From: Girardinichthys multiradiatus
Taxonomy: Eukaryota > Chordata > Actinopteri > Cyprinodontiformes > Goodeidae
DNA: 64,000 nt
Direction: 5' to 3'
Assembly (NCBI RefSeq): GCF_021462225.1
Contig: NC_061800.1
Coordinates: forward strand, 310,001-374,000
Shown here: piece after piece, positions 53,505-64,000 of the stretch
How the letters are laid out: each line of letters begins with the position of its first letter
Numbering within the stretch: position 1 is the stretch's first letter
Made by a program: the position numbers and the translations under genes
The notes under the pieces: generated by a model
The model's database searches: none
Told to the model about the DNA's origin: nothing
The model's input: the letters and a program-made list of their open reading frames with translations, nothing else

Positions 53505-55235
53505 TTATATTCCCGTTCTCGTTCTCGTCGTCTTCCGCTTTATCCAGGACCGGGTCGCGGGGGCAGCAGACTCAGCAGAGACGCCCAGACATCCCTCTCC
53601 CCAGACACCTCCTCCAGCTCCTCAGGGGGGAGCCCAAGGTGTTCCCAGGCCAGCCGAGAGACATAGTCCCTCCAGCGTGTCCTGGGCCATCCCCTGGGCC
53701 TCCTCACGATGGGACATGCCTGGAACACCTCCCAAGGAAGGCGTCCAGGAGGCATCCGGTATAGATGCCCGAGCCACCTCAACTGGCTCCTCTCGATGTG
53801 GAGGAGCAGCGGCTCTACTCCGAGTCCCTCCCGGATGACCGAGCTCCTCACCCTATCTCTATGTGAGTGCCTGGCAACCTTACAGAGGAAGCTCATTTCA
53901 GCCGCTTGTATCCGGGATCTCGTTCTTTCGGTCTAACCCAAAGTCCATGGCCATAGGTGAGGGTAGGAACGTAGACCGACCGGCTTTTCGGCTCAGCTCT
54001 CTCTTCATCACAACGGACCGGCACAGCGCCCCCATTACTGTGGCAGCCGCACCGATCCGTCTGTCGATCTCCCGCTCCATTCTCCCCAAACCAGACCCCC
54101 TCCTGCCCTTGGCTGCGCCTAGAAATCCTGTCCATAAAAGTTATGAACAGGACCGGTGACAAAGGGCAGCCCTGCTGGAGTCTAACATGCACCGGGAACA
54201 GGTCCGACTTAGTGCCGGCAATGCGGACCAAACTCCTGCTCCACTTGTACAGAGACCGGATGGCCCCTAGTAAAGGGCCCCTGATTCCATACTCCTGGAG
54301 CACCACCCACAGGTATCACGAGGGACACAGTCGAATGCCTTCTCCAAGTCCATAAAACACATGTGAACCGGTTGGGCAAACTCCCATGAACTCTCGAGTA
54401 CCCTGTAGAGGGTACAGAGCTGGTCCAGTGTTCCACAGCTGGGACAAAAACCACAATGCTCCTCCTGAAGCCGAGGTTTGACTATCGGCCGGACTCTCCT
54501 CTCCAATACCCTGGCGTAGGCCTTACCAGGGAGGCTGAGGAGTGTGTTCCCCCTGTAGTTGGAACACACCCTCCTGTCACTATTTTATGTAGGGGGACAA
54601 TCACCCCAGTCTGCCAATCCAGAGGCAGTGTCCCCGTCCGCCACGCAATGTTTAAGAGTCGTGTCAACCATGACAACCCCACAACATCCAAAGACTTGAG
54701 GTACTCAGGGCGGATCTCATCAAACCCCGAAGCCCTGCCACCGCGGAGCTTTTTAACCACCTTGGTGACTTCAGCCTGGGTGATGAAAGAGTCCAACCCC
54801 GAGTCCCCAGCCTCTGTTTCCACCAGGGAATGCGTGATGGCAGGATTGAGGATATCCTCAAAGTACTCCTTCCACCGCCCGATAATGTCCCCAGTCGAGG
54901 TCAGCAGCTGCCCACCCCCACTGTAAACAGTGTTGGCGAACCACTGCTTCCCCCTTCTGAGGCGCCGGACGGTTTGCCAGAATCGCTTCGGGGCCAACTG
55001 GTAGTCCTTCACCATGGCCTCACCGAACTCCTCCCAGGTCCGAGTTTTTGCCTCTGCCACCGCCCGGGCCGTGGCACGCTTGGCCCCACGGTACCAGTCA
55101 GCCGCCTCAAGAGTCCCACAAGCCAACCACACCCGATAGGACTCCTTCTTCAGCTTGACAGCATCCCTTACTGCCGGTGTCCATCACCGGGTTCTGGGAT
55201 CGCCGCCACGACAGGCACCGCAGACCTTACGGCCG
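53505..55235 (-). mobile_element. Rex3 (RTE-clade) LINE, 5'-truncated and decayed
   Basis: Minus-strand RT: GRASGFDEIRPEYLKS (about 54740), LARLLN/IAWRTGTLPLDWQTG (about 54640), SNYRGNTLLSLPGKAYARVL (about 54540), and HVRLQQGCPLSPVLF (about 54180). The 21-bp stretch at 54154-54174 matches the universal Rex3 forward primer as I remember it. It ends at about 53505 in a short (TTCTCG)n tail. Frames change near 54600 and 54310. 5' to the RT, an endonuclease-RT linker is read to 55132. The 5' edge abuts the truncated gypsy LTR at 55236. Confidence 0.9.
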
Positions 55236-55373
55236 CAGGTGTTGTTGGTTTTATGAAAGAAAGAGTAATTTATTTCTTTTTAGTTCAGTTTCCGTTATTT
55301 TTAACAAAACAAACAAAAGGAGGATACTTAACAAAGTACAAACCGTTTGAAAATAAAAAGGGGTAAAACCCAA
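55236..55373 (-). repeat. Gypsy element LTR piece (3' copy, truncated both sides)
   Basis: 138 bp nearly identical to 56612-56749 inside the 5' LTR. One side is cut by Rex3; on the other, the LTR joins directly to gag, so a deletion removed pol and the LTR start. Confidence 0.85.
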
Positions 55374-56390
55374 AATGCGTTCAGGCAAACAGGTCTTAAA
55401 CTCCTCTAACAAAATTAGCTCTTTTAAGCTGAGAAAGTTTGAGACTTTACAAGAAGAACACCATCTGTCAAAAAGAGTTCCCTTTTCCCTAGTGAACTCA
55501 ACATAGGTTTGACTGGGATTTTTCTTAAAAGACCTAAATTTTTGTCGGTAAGCCTCGGGGACAGGTTCATAGGCTTTTAAGATGGCAGCCTTTACCTTTT
55601 CAAAATCTAGGGTGTCTGCAAGAGGGAGAGTTGCAACAACCTCTTGAGCTTTTCCATACAGTTTGCATTGCAACAGAAGTGACCAGGCTTCAGGAGGCCA
55701 CTGCAAAGCTTGTGCTATTTTTTCAAAAGCTGAGAAGTAACAATCTACTTCCGCTTCTCAGAATTCAGGCACTAGAGCAACATACTTGGTAATATCGAAA
55801 GGTCTAATTTGAGATGAAGTAGTGGAATAACCAACAAAAGAGGAGTTAACTGCAAAAGCAGGAACATTAATTCTAGTCTGAGATTCAAGCTCTAACTGAC
55901 GTATTTTTATGGCAGTTTCTGCTTCAATTTCCAACCTTTTCATTTCTAGTTGGAACTGCCTTTGCTGTGCCTTCTCTTGGGCCTCAAGGTGCAGTCTAGC
56001 GAGTCGGATTTTAATCCGAGCATCAGCCTTTGACCCAGCCGAACTACTGGCGTCAGAGAGAGGATTAAACCGAGGGAGTGTGTAAGGAGTCTTAATCCCC
56101 ACACCCACCTCAGCATCCACATCTGGAGAGACTGCTGGAGGTTTTCCCAAAACCTTCTTACCACCTTCATCAGAAGAAAGGGCCTCGGACTGAGCTACAG
56201 CAGCAGAAGTCAAAGCAGGTTGAGCCACAGAACTCACAGATATCTCAGAACATACAAGAACTCCTAGTTCTACCAATTTCTCCACTACAGGATTCCTTAG
56301 TTCCTTCTTAAGGAGCTGTTTAGAATAATAAATGCAGAAATGTGCTGCAATTTGTGCCAAATCATCCTTTCGACATGACTATTAGTTCAA
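55374..56390 (-). pseudogene. gag: Ty3/gypsy gag with internal stop
   Basis: 56360-55758 has a helical region rich in Glu/Gln/Lys (LARLHLEAQEKAQQRQF, coiled-coil-like). It ends with an in-frame TGA at 55758-55760, after which the frame stays open (55706-55374). The second part is a SCAN-like capsid domain with WSLLLQCKLYGKAQEV and EAYRQKFRSFKK. This is the gag arrangement of fish gypsy elements. It is truncated downstream by junction with the LTR piece at 55373. Capsid-forming protein in origin; inactive. Confidence 0.82.
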
Positions 56391-56539
56391 GAGAGGGACT
56401 TTCCAAAAACTGTTTTAAGTTAAACTGTGCCATACTAAAATTTTGCACAAGTGACAACAGGGGCCTACCAAGACCTTGTCACTTTCTGAACTGACAAAGC
56501 TAAAGTTTACACTTTCAATCACAGGATTCATTTAAAGAT

Positions 56540-56557
56540 ATCCCGGACGAGCCCCCA
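56540..56557 (-). other. Gypsy primer-binding site, tRNA-Pro
   Basis: Minus-strand TGGGGGCTCGTCCGGGAT, the classic tRNA-Pro primer site, 5 nt after the LTR end. Confidence 0.92.
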
Positions 56558-56562
56558 TTAAA

Positions 56563-57391
56563 TGTTACGACCCCACTCGGTCTAGGGGTAGGGGGAAGTA
56601 AACATTCAAACCAGGTGTTGTTGGTTTTATGAAAGAAAGAGTAATTTATTTATTTTTAGTTCAGTTTCCGTTATTTTTAACAAAACAAACAAAAGGAGGA
56701 TGCTTAACAAAGTACAAACCGTTTGAAAATAAAAAGGGGTAAAACCCAAAACACACAATAACCATAAATTTAACAAAATACACAACCATCAGTAATTTAA
56801 CTAAAAATAATCCCCCAAAAAGAGGGACAAACTAATTCAACAGTTTCCTAAATCAAAAACGTCCCTGCTAACAACAAGCAAACAAACAAATCAAGACAAA
56901 GCCCAATCAACTTTAAAGAGACTCCTTTGAGCCAAGATGGAGTCATCAAGCGGGTGAGCACACAAAAATAACCAAGCTTCCCAACGAGCAGGTAAGCATA
57001 CAAAAATAACCAAGCTTCAAAATTTTACAACACCAAAGTCAGAAGTGGCGAGCTGTTCTGTCCAAATACCAGCTGCCTTTAGTGGCAGGTGCAGAGAGTT
57101 TATATAATGTAGTCCCTTCTTGATTGGCGGCGAATTCAGAAGAACCAGGAAATGAATAGTCCAACATGAACTCCCGGAGACGTCCAGCAGGAGGAGTGCA
57201 GAGCACACAGGGAGATCAGAGTCCGTCAGGAACAGCGAAGAAGAGGGTATCCAGCGAAGAAGAAATCCGATCCTATCAGAAACAGCGGTACCGATAGCAC
57301 GGAGGAAAACGGTGCTTTTCAGCGACATCGGCTGGCCAGTCTGTTGATGAAGGTACAAAACAAACACACATTTTGGCCACCAGCCGTAACA
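56563..57391 (-). repeat. Gypsy element 5' LTR
   Basis: 829 bp, TGTTACGACC at the left and GCCGTAACA at the right (plus strand), i.e. TG...CA on the minus strand too. It is inserted in the RNase H frame of ERV-6. Confidence 0.88.
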
Positions 57392-57910
57392 GAGGGGAAG
57401 CCTTGAAGCTATTTTAGCAGAAATATCAGCAAAGGTGTTCCCCTTTGTTTCCATGGTTTCATCAGATTGATGCGCTTTACATTTACAAAGCGCTATCTTT
57501 GCAGGTAGCTGGATAGCTAACAGCAGTCGTTTTAACAGATTAAAATGTGTCAATTCTGTTCCAGCTGATGTTTTAAACCCTCTATTTTCCCATATTTTGG
57601 CAAAATGGTGAACAGAACCGAATACATATTGGCTATCTGTGTAGATGGTTAGGATTTTTCTTCATATAATTCACAAGCTCTGATAACAGCATACAGCTCT
57701 GCAGTCTGTGCTGAGCATGTATGGGGCAGGGCCTGTGATTCTATAATTTTAGTTTCAGTGGTTACTGCATAACCAACTCTGTTTTTTCCATATTCATATT
57801 TTGATGCTGATCCATCTACAAAGATTATTTGTGAGTTTTCCAGAGGTGTCTGAGAGATATCTTGCCTAGGTTTTGTATCTTTCTCAACCTTTGTTTTGCA
57901 AGAATGTGGT
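57392..57910 (-). pseudogene. pol: ERV-6 RNase H
   Basis: VDGSAS-type start at about 57820, an SAQTAELYAV Glu motif at about 57700, a second-Asp region near 57640, and the C-terminal CKAHQSDETMETKGN His/Asp motif at 57470-57430. A frame change lies near 57645 and the end is replaced by the gypsy LTR. Same order and motifs as the RNase H of ERV-5. Confidence 0.85.
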
Positions 57911-58026
57911 TTTCCATCTTCTGCTGTTGGAATTAAGCGTGCTAGGGTTCAGTGGACCACATCTTTGCAAAGTTATATTTGGTTGTGAGAGTAACAATGA
58001 GGTCAACGTAATATGCCTTGCATGAG

Positions 58027-59300
58027 TCAAGAAAGGAAGTGATGTTTGTAGCAATACAGGTGGCAAGAATGAGGAACTTTCAGTGTGAGCGGGTGGCACA
58101 ACACAATTTCAGCTGTCTGTTTCACAGCTTCTGCTGCTGCGATGCAGCTCTGCAGACAATTTGGAAATCCAGATGCCACAGAGTCCAGTTTTTTTAAATA
58201 AAATGCTAAAGGTCTGTTTTTGGAGCCAAATGGTTGGGTTAATACAGCTTTCATATAACCCTTACATGCATCTGCACAAAGTGTGAAAGGCTGGCTATAA
58301 TCCAGCAGAGCTAAGGTGACTGTTGTTTGAAGCAGATTTTTTAGCTCTGTGAATGCTACTTCTCCTTCCTTAGTCCATATGATTTTGTCTTTTAAAGTCA
58401 TGTCTTTGCCATAGATCATAGATTGCAAGGGTTGTACAATGGCTGCATAGTCTGGTAGCCATTCTCTGCAAAAATTACACAGTCCCAGAAAGGACATCAT
58501 TTGTTGTTTAGTTCGTGGTTTTGGGGCTTCTTGTATGGCTGTTTTTCTACTACTTAGGAGGGAAGGACCATGTTGTGATAACATATGTCCCAAATAAATC
58601 ACTTTCTCCTTGCAAAACTGCAGTTTATCCCTAGAGGCTTTGTGCCCCGTCTGGTAGAGATGTTTCAGAACTGTTATAGTAGCTTCCTCACAGTGTTGTT
58701 GAGTGTCTGAAGCTATAAGAATATCATCTACATACAACAGGACTTGACTATGTTCAGGCACCTCACAGGTGCTCATAGAGTATCTTAAGGCTTGTGTATA
58801 TACATGTGGGCTTTTGCTGAAGCCTTGTGGTAGTCTGGTGTAAGTGTATTTTTTCCCTTTAAACTGAAAGCCAAATAAATGCTGTGACTCTTCATGCAGT
58901 GGTACTGTAAAGAAAGCATTGCTAAGATCTACACTGAGAAATATTTTTTATCTGGAGTTAATGAATGCAGACATCGCATGTCACACTATTTTATTTATCG
59001 GTCTAAGATCCTGAACCATCCTCCACTTTCCTGTGCTGGCTTTCTGCACTGGAAAGATAGGTGTGTTGCCTGTAGCATCAGGTGCTTCCCTTAATATTCC
59101 TGATTTCAACATATCCTGTATTACTGGCTTAATACCCTCTTCAGCTTCTGGTTTCAAGGAATACTGGCGAACTACTGGCCGTTCTTCAGATATTAATTTA
59201 ACCTTATATGGTGGAAACCCCTTTATAAGTCCTACATCAGTCGATGATTGGGACCACAGTTCAGGTGGGACAGCAGCTAAGGCAGGGTGCCTGTTGCTCT
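58027..59300 (-). pseudogene. pol: ERV-6 reverse transcriptase
   Basis: 58776-58027 is a long open frame with LLYVDDILIAS (catalytic), HMLSQHG, MMSFLGLCNFCREWLPDY and the connection region. Upstream, 59290-58780 carries the fingers/palm with a FLSVDLSNAFF motif (about 58925) and a LPQGFSKSPHVY motif. A stop and frame change near 58950 and 58990 break the palm. The best-preserved RT in the window. Confidence 0.88.
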
Positions 59301-59328
59301 CTTTACTTTCAGCTAGGCCCTGTATCTG

Positions 59329-60063
59329 TCACTTTGCCTCATCCAAATGTGTCTTTGGATTAACTTTGACTATCCGCCCTAGAGTGAGTTTCCAGATTCC
59401 TGTGTTAGGATCTACGTTCCAGTCAGAGCTTGTTAATGCCTCATATCTCCCTCTTTCAGCACGCTGTATAAAGTTTTCTAATTCTTTCCACTGACCCCCC
59501 ACAGGTTTAGTTAATGACAGATGAGGTGTACTGCCTTTAAACTGTTGAAGCTGTCTTCCTGACAGTATGATTGAGGTGGAGGATTTCCCTGTTTTGGGGT
59601 CAACATACAGGTGCTGTATGGTAACAGTCTGATTATTTTCTCTGTGAAAAACAGTATCATACTGATAATCTGGCCCTGCAGTATTTTTATATCTCATGGT
59701 AACATGGATTTCAGTATCTAGCATGTACTGTGCCTCCTGGGAAGTTTGTTTTTCTCTGGTTCTCCTCAGCAATTCTCGAGCTGTTGGTGTGGGGCCTAGA
59801 TCGAGGGACCAGTAATAATGTGGCTGTGATAGTTCATTTAGGACTAGGGCATCTTCTTCTACTACAGCTTTCATACCTGTTTCTGTTGATACTATATTTA
59901 TATGCAACTTTTGCATAAGATCTCTTCCCAACAGGTTTACTGGACATTTTTGACTTATCAGAACGGGAGCCTGACAAGTAAGTTTTGTCTCAGGTTCTGT
60001 TATTGTTACTGGTGCACTTAGGTAATGTACCTCTGATGTGCCAGCTGCTGATCTAACATGCAC
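59329..60063 (-). pseudogene. pro: ERV-6 protease end and twin H-x-[ST] domain
   Basis: 245 codons open. Residues 40-52 carry CPVNLLGRDLMQK, the second retropepsin motif; the active-site DTG region lies upstream in another frame (about 60120), where it is damaged. The C-terminal 130 residues hold IHVTM (His120, codon 59704-59706) and PHLSL (His181, codon 59521-59523), 61 residues apart, then a KELENF...DW segment. This corresponds to the ERV-2 region 5895-6542. A phosphodiesterase-like fold is a hypothesis. Confidence 0.6.
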
Positions 60064-60301
60064 TGCGTGCGGTGTTAGAATATTTTATTCCGGGTGGAGG
60101 TTTAGTTAGCACAGTTCTACATGCCCCTGTATCACACAAACAGCTATATCATTTGCCATTTATTATAATGTTTTTATATGGCAAATCTTGCGTCCTACTT
60201 AGTGCTATAAGTTCCAGTGCTGCTTGTATATCAACCTCCTCCATTTCACCATTGTTTTTCTCTGTTAGTGGGGGAGGAGGTGGGGGCTGTGGCTGTAATT
60301 G

Positions 60302-60980
60302 TCAATTCTGGGTAGAGTTGGGATTATACACCCGCTTTTCATTACATTCTCTAGCATAATGCCCTATTTTTCCACACCTCAGACACACATTGCTCTGTGT
60401 GTAGGTGTGTCGTGGCCTCCCTCCTCCTCCTCCTCTGTGACCTCTAAATCCCCTCCGTCCTCTTTGCTCACTTGCCCCTGAGCGATGCAATGCTATTAAA
60501 CTGTCTTGCATTCCAAACGTATCTGTCTTCCTATCTCGTTGTGTTTTATGAGCGTGCTCTGCATATTCTAAAGCTTGTGTAACAGTTCCTGTATTTTGAT
60601 GAACCCAGTGTTTATCTATATACCGTCTGAGTTCAATTTTAAGGCGTGGCAAAAAGGCTCTCTTCAACTGTTGCTGATAGGCTCCTGCCTCTGCCTCATC
60701 ATATGGTATAGCAGAGTTTGCTCTAAAAACACGTCTCATCCTATCCAAGAAATCCTGTGGGTCTTCTTCCTCCTTCTGTTTGCATTGTGAGATTTTACCA
60801 TAATCTGCTGTCTGTATATAAACTCTTCGAATTCTTTCAAAGAGTAAGCGTAAGGCGTCCCTTAAATTTAGTGAATTATGTGCTAGTACGTCACCATTAT
60901 CATCGCATCCAGTGAAACCTCCTGCTACTCTGCACCAGCAATGACCAAACAGCTGGGTAAAACACTGGAGCATCTCTCTG
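60302..60980 (-). pseudogene. gag: ERV-6 gag: capsid C-terminus and nucleocapsid
   Basis: An open frame with a capsid-like helical region (DPQDFLDRMRRVFRAN at about 60745, FLPRLKIELRRYIDKHW), then an Arg/Gly-rich box (RGRRGFRGHRGGGGG) and a complete zinc knuckle CLRCGKIGHYARECN (C-x2-C-x4-H-x4-C). It binds and packages viral RNA in life. It continues upstream to about 61105, where LINE-D interrupts it. Confidence 0.88.
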
Positions 60981-61107
60981 CCATTAAGATGAAAACTTCC
61001 TTTGAGTTCTGTAATAGCTGCTAGAAACTCCTCTACTCCTTCCTGTATCGGTGGGATACCTTTTAAAGCAGCAGTTCTGTCTTCCTGTGTCCATGGTCTA
61101 TATACTA

Positions 61108-62478
61108 GAATAGTTCACTTCATCCTCCGGCACCTGGACTCCACAGGAACCTACGCCAGGATCCTGTTTGTGGATTTCAGCTCTGCCTTCAACACCATCG
61201 TCCCAGTTCTGCTACAGGAGAAGCTCTCCCAGCTGAGTGTGCCCGACTCCACCTGCAGGTGGATCACTGACTTCCTGTCTGACAGGAAGCAGCGCGTGAG
61301 GCTGGGGAAGCACGTCTCTGACTCCCTGACCATCAGCACCGGTTCCCCCCAAGGCTGTGTTCTCTCTCCTCTGCTCTTCTCCCTGTACACCAACAGCTGC
61401 ACCTCCAGTCACCAGTCTGTCAAGCTTCTGAAGTTTGCGGACGACACCACCCTGATCGGACTCATCTCTGATGGCGATGAGTCTGCGTACAGATGGGAGG
61501 TGGACCATCTGTTGGACTGGTGCAGCCAGAACAACCTTGAGCTCAACGCTCTAAAGACAGTGGAGATGGTTGTGAACTTCAGGCAGAACCCAGCACCACC
61601 TGCCCCCATCACCCTCTGTGACTCCACAATTGACACTGTGGAATCTTTCCGCTTCCTGGGAACCATCATCTCCCAGGATCTCAAGTGGGAGCCAAACATC
61701 AGCTCCCTCATCAAGAAAGCCCAGCAGAGGATGTTCTTCCTGCGGCAGCTGAAGAAATTCAACCTGCCAAAGACTATGATGGTGCACTTCTACACAGCCA
61801 TCATTGAGTCCATCCTCACCTCCTCCATCACCATCTGGTACGCCGCTGCTACAGCCAAGGATAAGGGCAGGCTGCAGCGTGTCATTCGGTCTGCTGAGAA
61901 GGTGATTGGCTGTAGTCTACTGTCGCTCCAGGAACTGTACACCTCCAGGACCCTGAAGCGGGCAGGGAAGATTCTGGCTGATCCCTCCCACCCCGGTCAC
62001 AGACTCTTTGAGACTCTCCCCTCTGGCAGGAGGCTGCGGTCCATCCGGACCAAAACCTCACGCCACAAGAACAGTTTTTTCCCATCTGCCACCAGCCTGG
62101 TTAACAAAGCCCGGAAACCACCCTGACACTGTCCCTTTCCCCCACACCCCCCCTTTTTTTGCTGACAGGACACTTGTAACTTGTAACTCTATGCGTTACA
62201 TTAACGCTCAGCTTGGACTCCTGCTTTACTTGCACTGCTTTACTTGCACAATGATCACCTGCACTGTTGTATTGCTCTTGCATCTTATACTGCTCTACAT
62301 TTACTCTCACTCACTTAAAACTGTGCACATATATTTATATTATATTGTAGATATGTTTATACTGTTTAATTTGTACTGTATTGCACCGACTACGCCAAAA
62401 CAAATTCCTTGTATGTCCAAAAACGTACTTGGCAATAAAGCTTTTCTGATTCTGATTCTGATTCTGATTCTGATTCTA
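61108..62478 (+). mobile_element. LINE-D: 5'-truncated non-LTR element with (TTCTGA)n tail
   Basis: Plus strand. The RT frame (about 61110-62126) is open: FVDFSSAFNTIVP, TGSPQGCVLSPLLFSLY, KFADDTTLIG, and a C-terminal NIWY-like region ending RHKNSFFPSA. The 3' UTR ends with about six copies of TTCTGA (62440-62474). An L2/Rex1-type LINE; insertion lies in gag of ERV-6 on the opposite strand. The undamaged RT frame suggests it is young, but the 5' end (endonuclease) is missing. Confidence 0.88.
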
Positions 62479-63211
62479 GTTGGCGGCTGTCGGTGATTAG
62501 CGTCACCTATGTTTGGATTTGCTACCTCAACTAGAGGGAATGTGTCTTCCTCTAAATGTATTTCAGATGGATGAAATTTCTGTTCGTGAGCCATTAAGGC
62601 TTCGCCTGGGTATATACTGGGGGTAGTTTTCTTATTTTGACTCCTAGATCGCACTCCTGTGTCCCACCAGGAATTAGGAGACCAGGGCTCACTAGAAGAG
62701 CTCTGTTCTTCTGTTTTAGAAGGATTACTTAATTTTTCTTGCTTACTTATAGGAGTTTTAGGAACAGCTCCTTTTATCTCTCCTCCAATTTGCTGTGCTC
62801 CAGCTGCCTGCCCTGCAGCTGTCTGCACGGCAGGGGGCTGAACACCTCGCTGTCTGGATGCGACCACTGTTTCCTCATGTGGGCACGCACCAAGACTGCA
62901 GCTGTCAGCTTCTCCTGTCGTTTCTCCTCCTTTTCTTGCCTCTGCATGTTTCTTAATTTACTTTGTTCCAGCCATTTGTCTGAGAATTTATACTCGACCT
63001 TTCTCTGTTCCTTTATAGTTGGTTTCTTGGTATTCATTATTTCTAATTTTAAATCCCTTTGCAATTTTAAGATATCGTTAATATTTAGTTTACCCAAGAA
63101 ACCATGTTTTTTATTCCATCTATGACAGATCATACCTGCTCCTTTTACATAATTCGCCATAAATTTTACATCCCCTTCTAAGTTAGTTAGTTTACTTTGT
63201 TTCTTCCCCAT
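62479..63211 (-). pseudogene. gag: ERV-6 gag N-terminal part
   Basis: Starts ATG at 63211 with MGKKQSKLTNLEGD, the same start as ERV-5. 63211-62774 encodes a Lys-rich helical matrix-like region. It shifts frame near 62870 and continues (62867-62480) with a Pro/Ala/Gln-rich and Ser-rich linker up to the LINE-D insertion. The MG start suggests a myristoylated matrix, but position 6 is Ser/Lys-rich rather than a clear consensus, so that is uncertain. Confidence 0.78.
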
Positions 63212-63573
63212 GATGTTTAATTTTAGTTCACAATACTATAAATGTCCCAGATAGAAATTCACTGGCATGAGATTCAGGGAGAGGACATTAACACGCCCTT
63301 CTACTGCAACTAATTCGCAGCGGTGTTAATTTACTGGGATTAAACCCGACCTTTATCTCCAAGAATCACCAATACGTCTTTCTATTCTGGGCAAAAGAAA
63401 ACACAAGACCAGCAGAATCCTACTAAGATTCTTCCAAAATGCTTAGTCTTCCAAACACACACAAAACAACATTCACACAGTTAGTATTTTAACATATTTA
63501 CGTCCCTTCAGCAATATGTATGGTCGACCTAGCTTAGTTTATGAGCTCTCTTTATTATTTAACACTTAATTTC

Positions 63574-63731
63574 ATTCCCTTCCGGCGGAATGTTACCAAC
63601 CAAATTATCCAGTTCACTTTACGGTGCCTAGACGTTTTTAATCTCTTTACGGCGAGATAACTACCCAAATTTATCACCATTTCTTTGCGGCGAAATAAAA
63701 CCTTCCCAATGCAGTGTCCTTACGGCGACAC
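63574..63731 (-). ncRNA. ERV-6 leader hairpin array (candidate packaging/dimer signal)
   Basis: Four 18-nt hairpins at 63574-63591, 63641-63658, 63679-63696 and 63714-63731, and a shorter one at 63615-63626. On the minus strand each is a 5-bp stem around an 8-nt loop GCCG-N-AA-R: stems ATTCC/GGAAT, ATCTC/GAGAT, ATTTC/GAAAT, GTGTC/GACAC. Different stems all stay complementary, and the loops all contain a GNAA (GNRA-type) tetranucleotide. It lies between primer site and gag. It would be RNA-level structure of the viral genome, not a separate gene. Confidence 0.75.
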
Positions 63732-64000
63732 ACTACCAAACGACTTGTAAATACTTTTCTTCTTTCATTTATATAGCGCTTACTCTTATCTCATGTACTG
63801 TATTTTAAAAATATCTCACCGCGGAGTTGACTTCTAGGTGACTCTGTCGGGCCTCCAGAGTCACCCAGCGCCGAGTAAGACAATAATCCACCGGCCAGAT
63901 GCGAACGTCACACACCGGGACTTTCAGCCACCAGGCCTAAATGCGGCTGTGCGGCAGAGCTTAACTCGACGTCAGGCTGTTCCCGGAGATCCGCCAGTCA

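Larger units (their letters stand above)
57392..64000 (-). mobile_element. ERV-6: provirus, 5' leader to RNase H, window-truncated
   Basis: Minus-strand order from the window end: leader with hairpin array, gag (63211-60302, split by LINE-D), protease and twin-histidine domain (60063-59329), RT (about 59230-58027), RNase H (57910-57392). It is cut by the gypsy LTR at 57391; integrase, env and 3' LTR are not seen to the left. Leader sequence is alignable to ERV-5 (its 63900-63980 matches 41220-41300), so the primer site and 5' LTR should lie about 50 bp beyond the window. Confidence 0.9.

Noticed and set aside
62101..62310. Minus-strand ORF in the LINE-D 3' UTR
   Set aside because: Antisense to a LINE 3' UTR and without domain features.

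Overview
The window looks like a repeat-dense, gene-poor stretch of a teleost fish chromosome. The evidence is a Rex3 retrotransposon, tRNA-headed SINEs, Tc1/mariner elements, several endogenous retroviruses (ERVs) with distinct primer-binding sites, a Ty3/gypsy element, and a large Maverick/Polinton block. I found no host protein-coding gene that I can support. Codons and splice sites are eukaryotic, and nothing looks bacterial. A ray-finned fish is well supported; the species is not.

Layout. 1-1650: minus-strand ERV pol remnant (ERV-1) carrying a SINE. 1652-2909 and 9817-10800: one LINE split by a 6.9-kb minus-strand provirus (ERV-2, 2910-9816; 4-bp target duplication). 10865-11590: dead Tc1. 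11600-15190: AT-rich, mostly silent. 15190-17935: minus-strand LINE split by a 1,496-bp solo LTR (16073-17568, target duplication CAAA). 18091-19480: another LINE. 19837-19924: near-perfect palindrome at the broken edge of ERV-3 (to 23329). 23330-25620: 3' end of ERV-4 (LTR plus env, minus strand).

25620-40759 is Polinton territory. An outer element (Polinton-2, left end lost) carries an adenain-type protease, a virion-type small protein, a second conserved protein, an FtsK/HerA-type packaging ATPase, a frameshifted protein-primed DNA polymerase, and an apparently spliced gene of at least seven exons with only phase-1 introns. A second element (Polinton-1, 33532-40076) sits inside its terminal region. 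It is bounded by 221-bp inverted repeats and the 6-bp duplication AACATT, and it holds an intact chromodomain integrase, two unassigned ORFs and a Tc1 transposon with an intact transposase. Polinton-2 itself ends in a LINE endonuclease fragment that was later split again by ERV-5 (40858-47866, complete 293-bp LTRs, badly deleted inside).

48110-53500 is non-coding apart from SINE and LINE scraps and one promoter-like stretch. 53505-55235 is Rex3; 55236-57391 is a collapsed gypsy element (LTR, tRNA-Pro primer site, gag). From 57392 to the end runs ERV-6 on the minus strand (RNase H, RT, protease, gag, leader), interrupted by a LINE with a (TTCTGA)n tail.

The most interesting signals are: (1) a domain with two H-x-[ST] motifs about 61-63 residues apart between protease and RT in two different ERV families, resembling 2H phosphoesterases; (2) arrays of short hairpins in the ERV-5/ERV-6 leaders with changing stems and a conserved GCCG-N-AA loop; (3) the multi-exon phase-1 gene inside a Polinton; (4) the Polinton-in-Polinton nesting with its target site readable.
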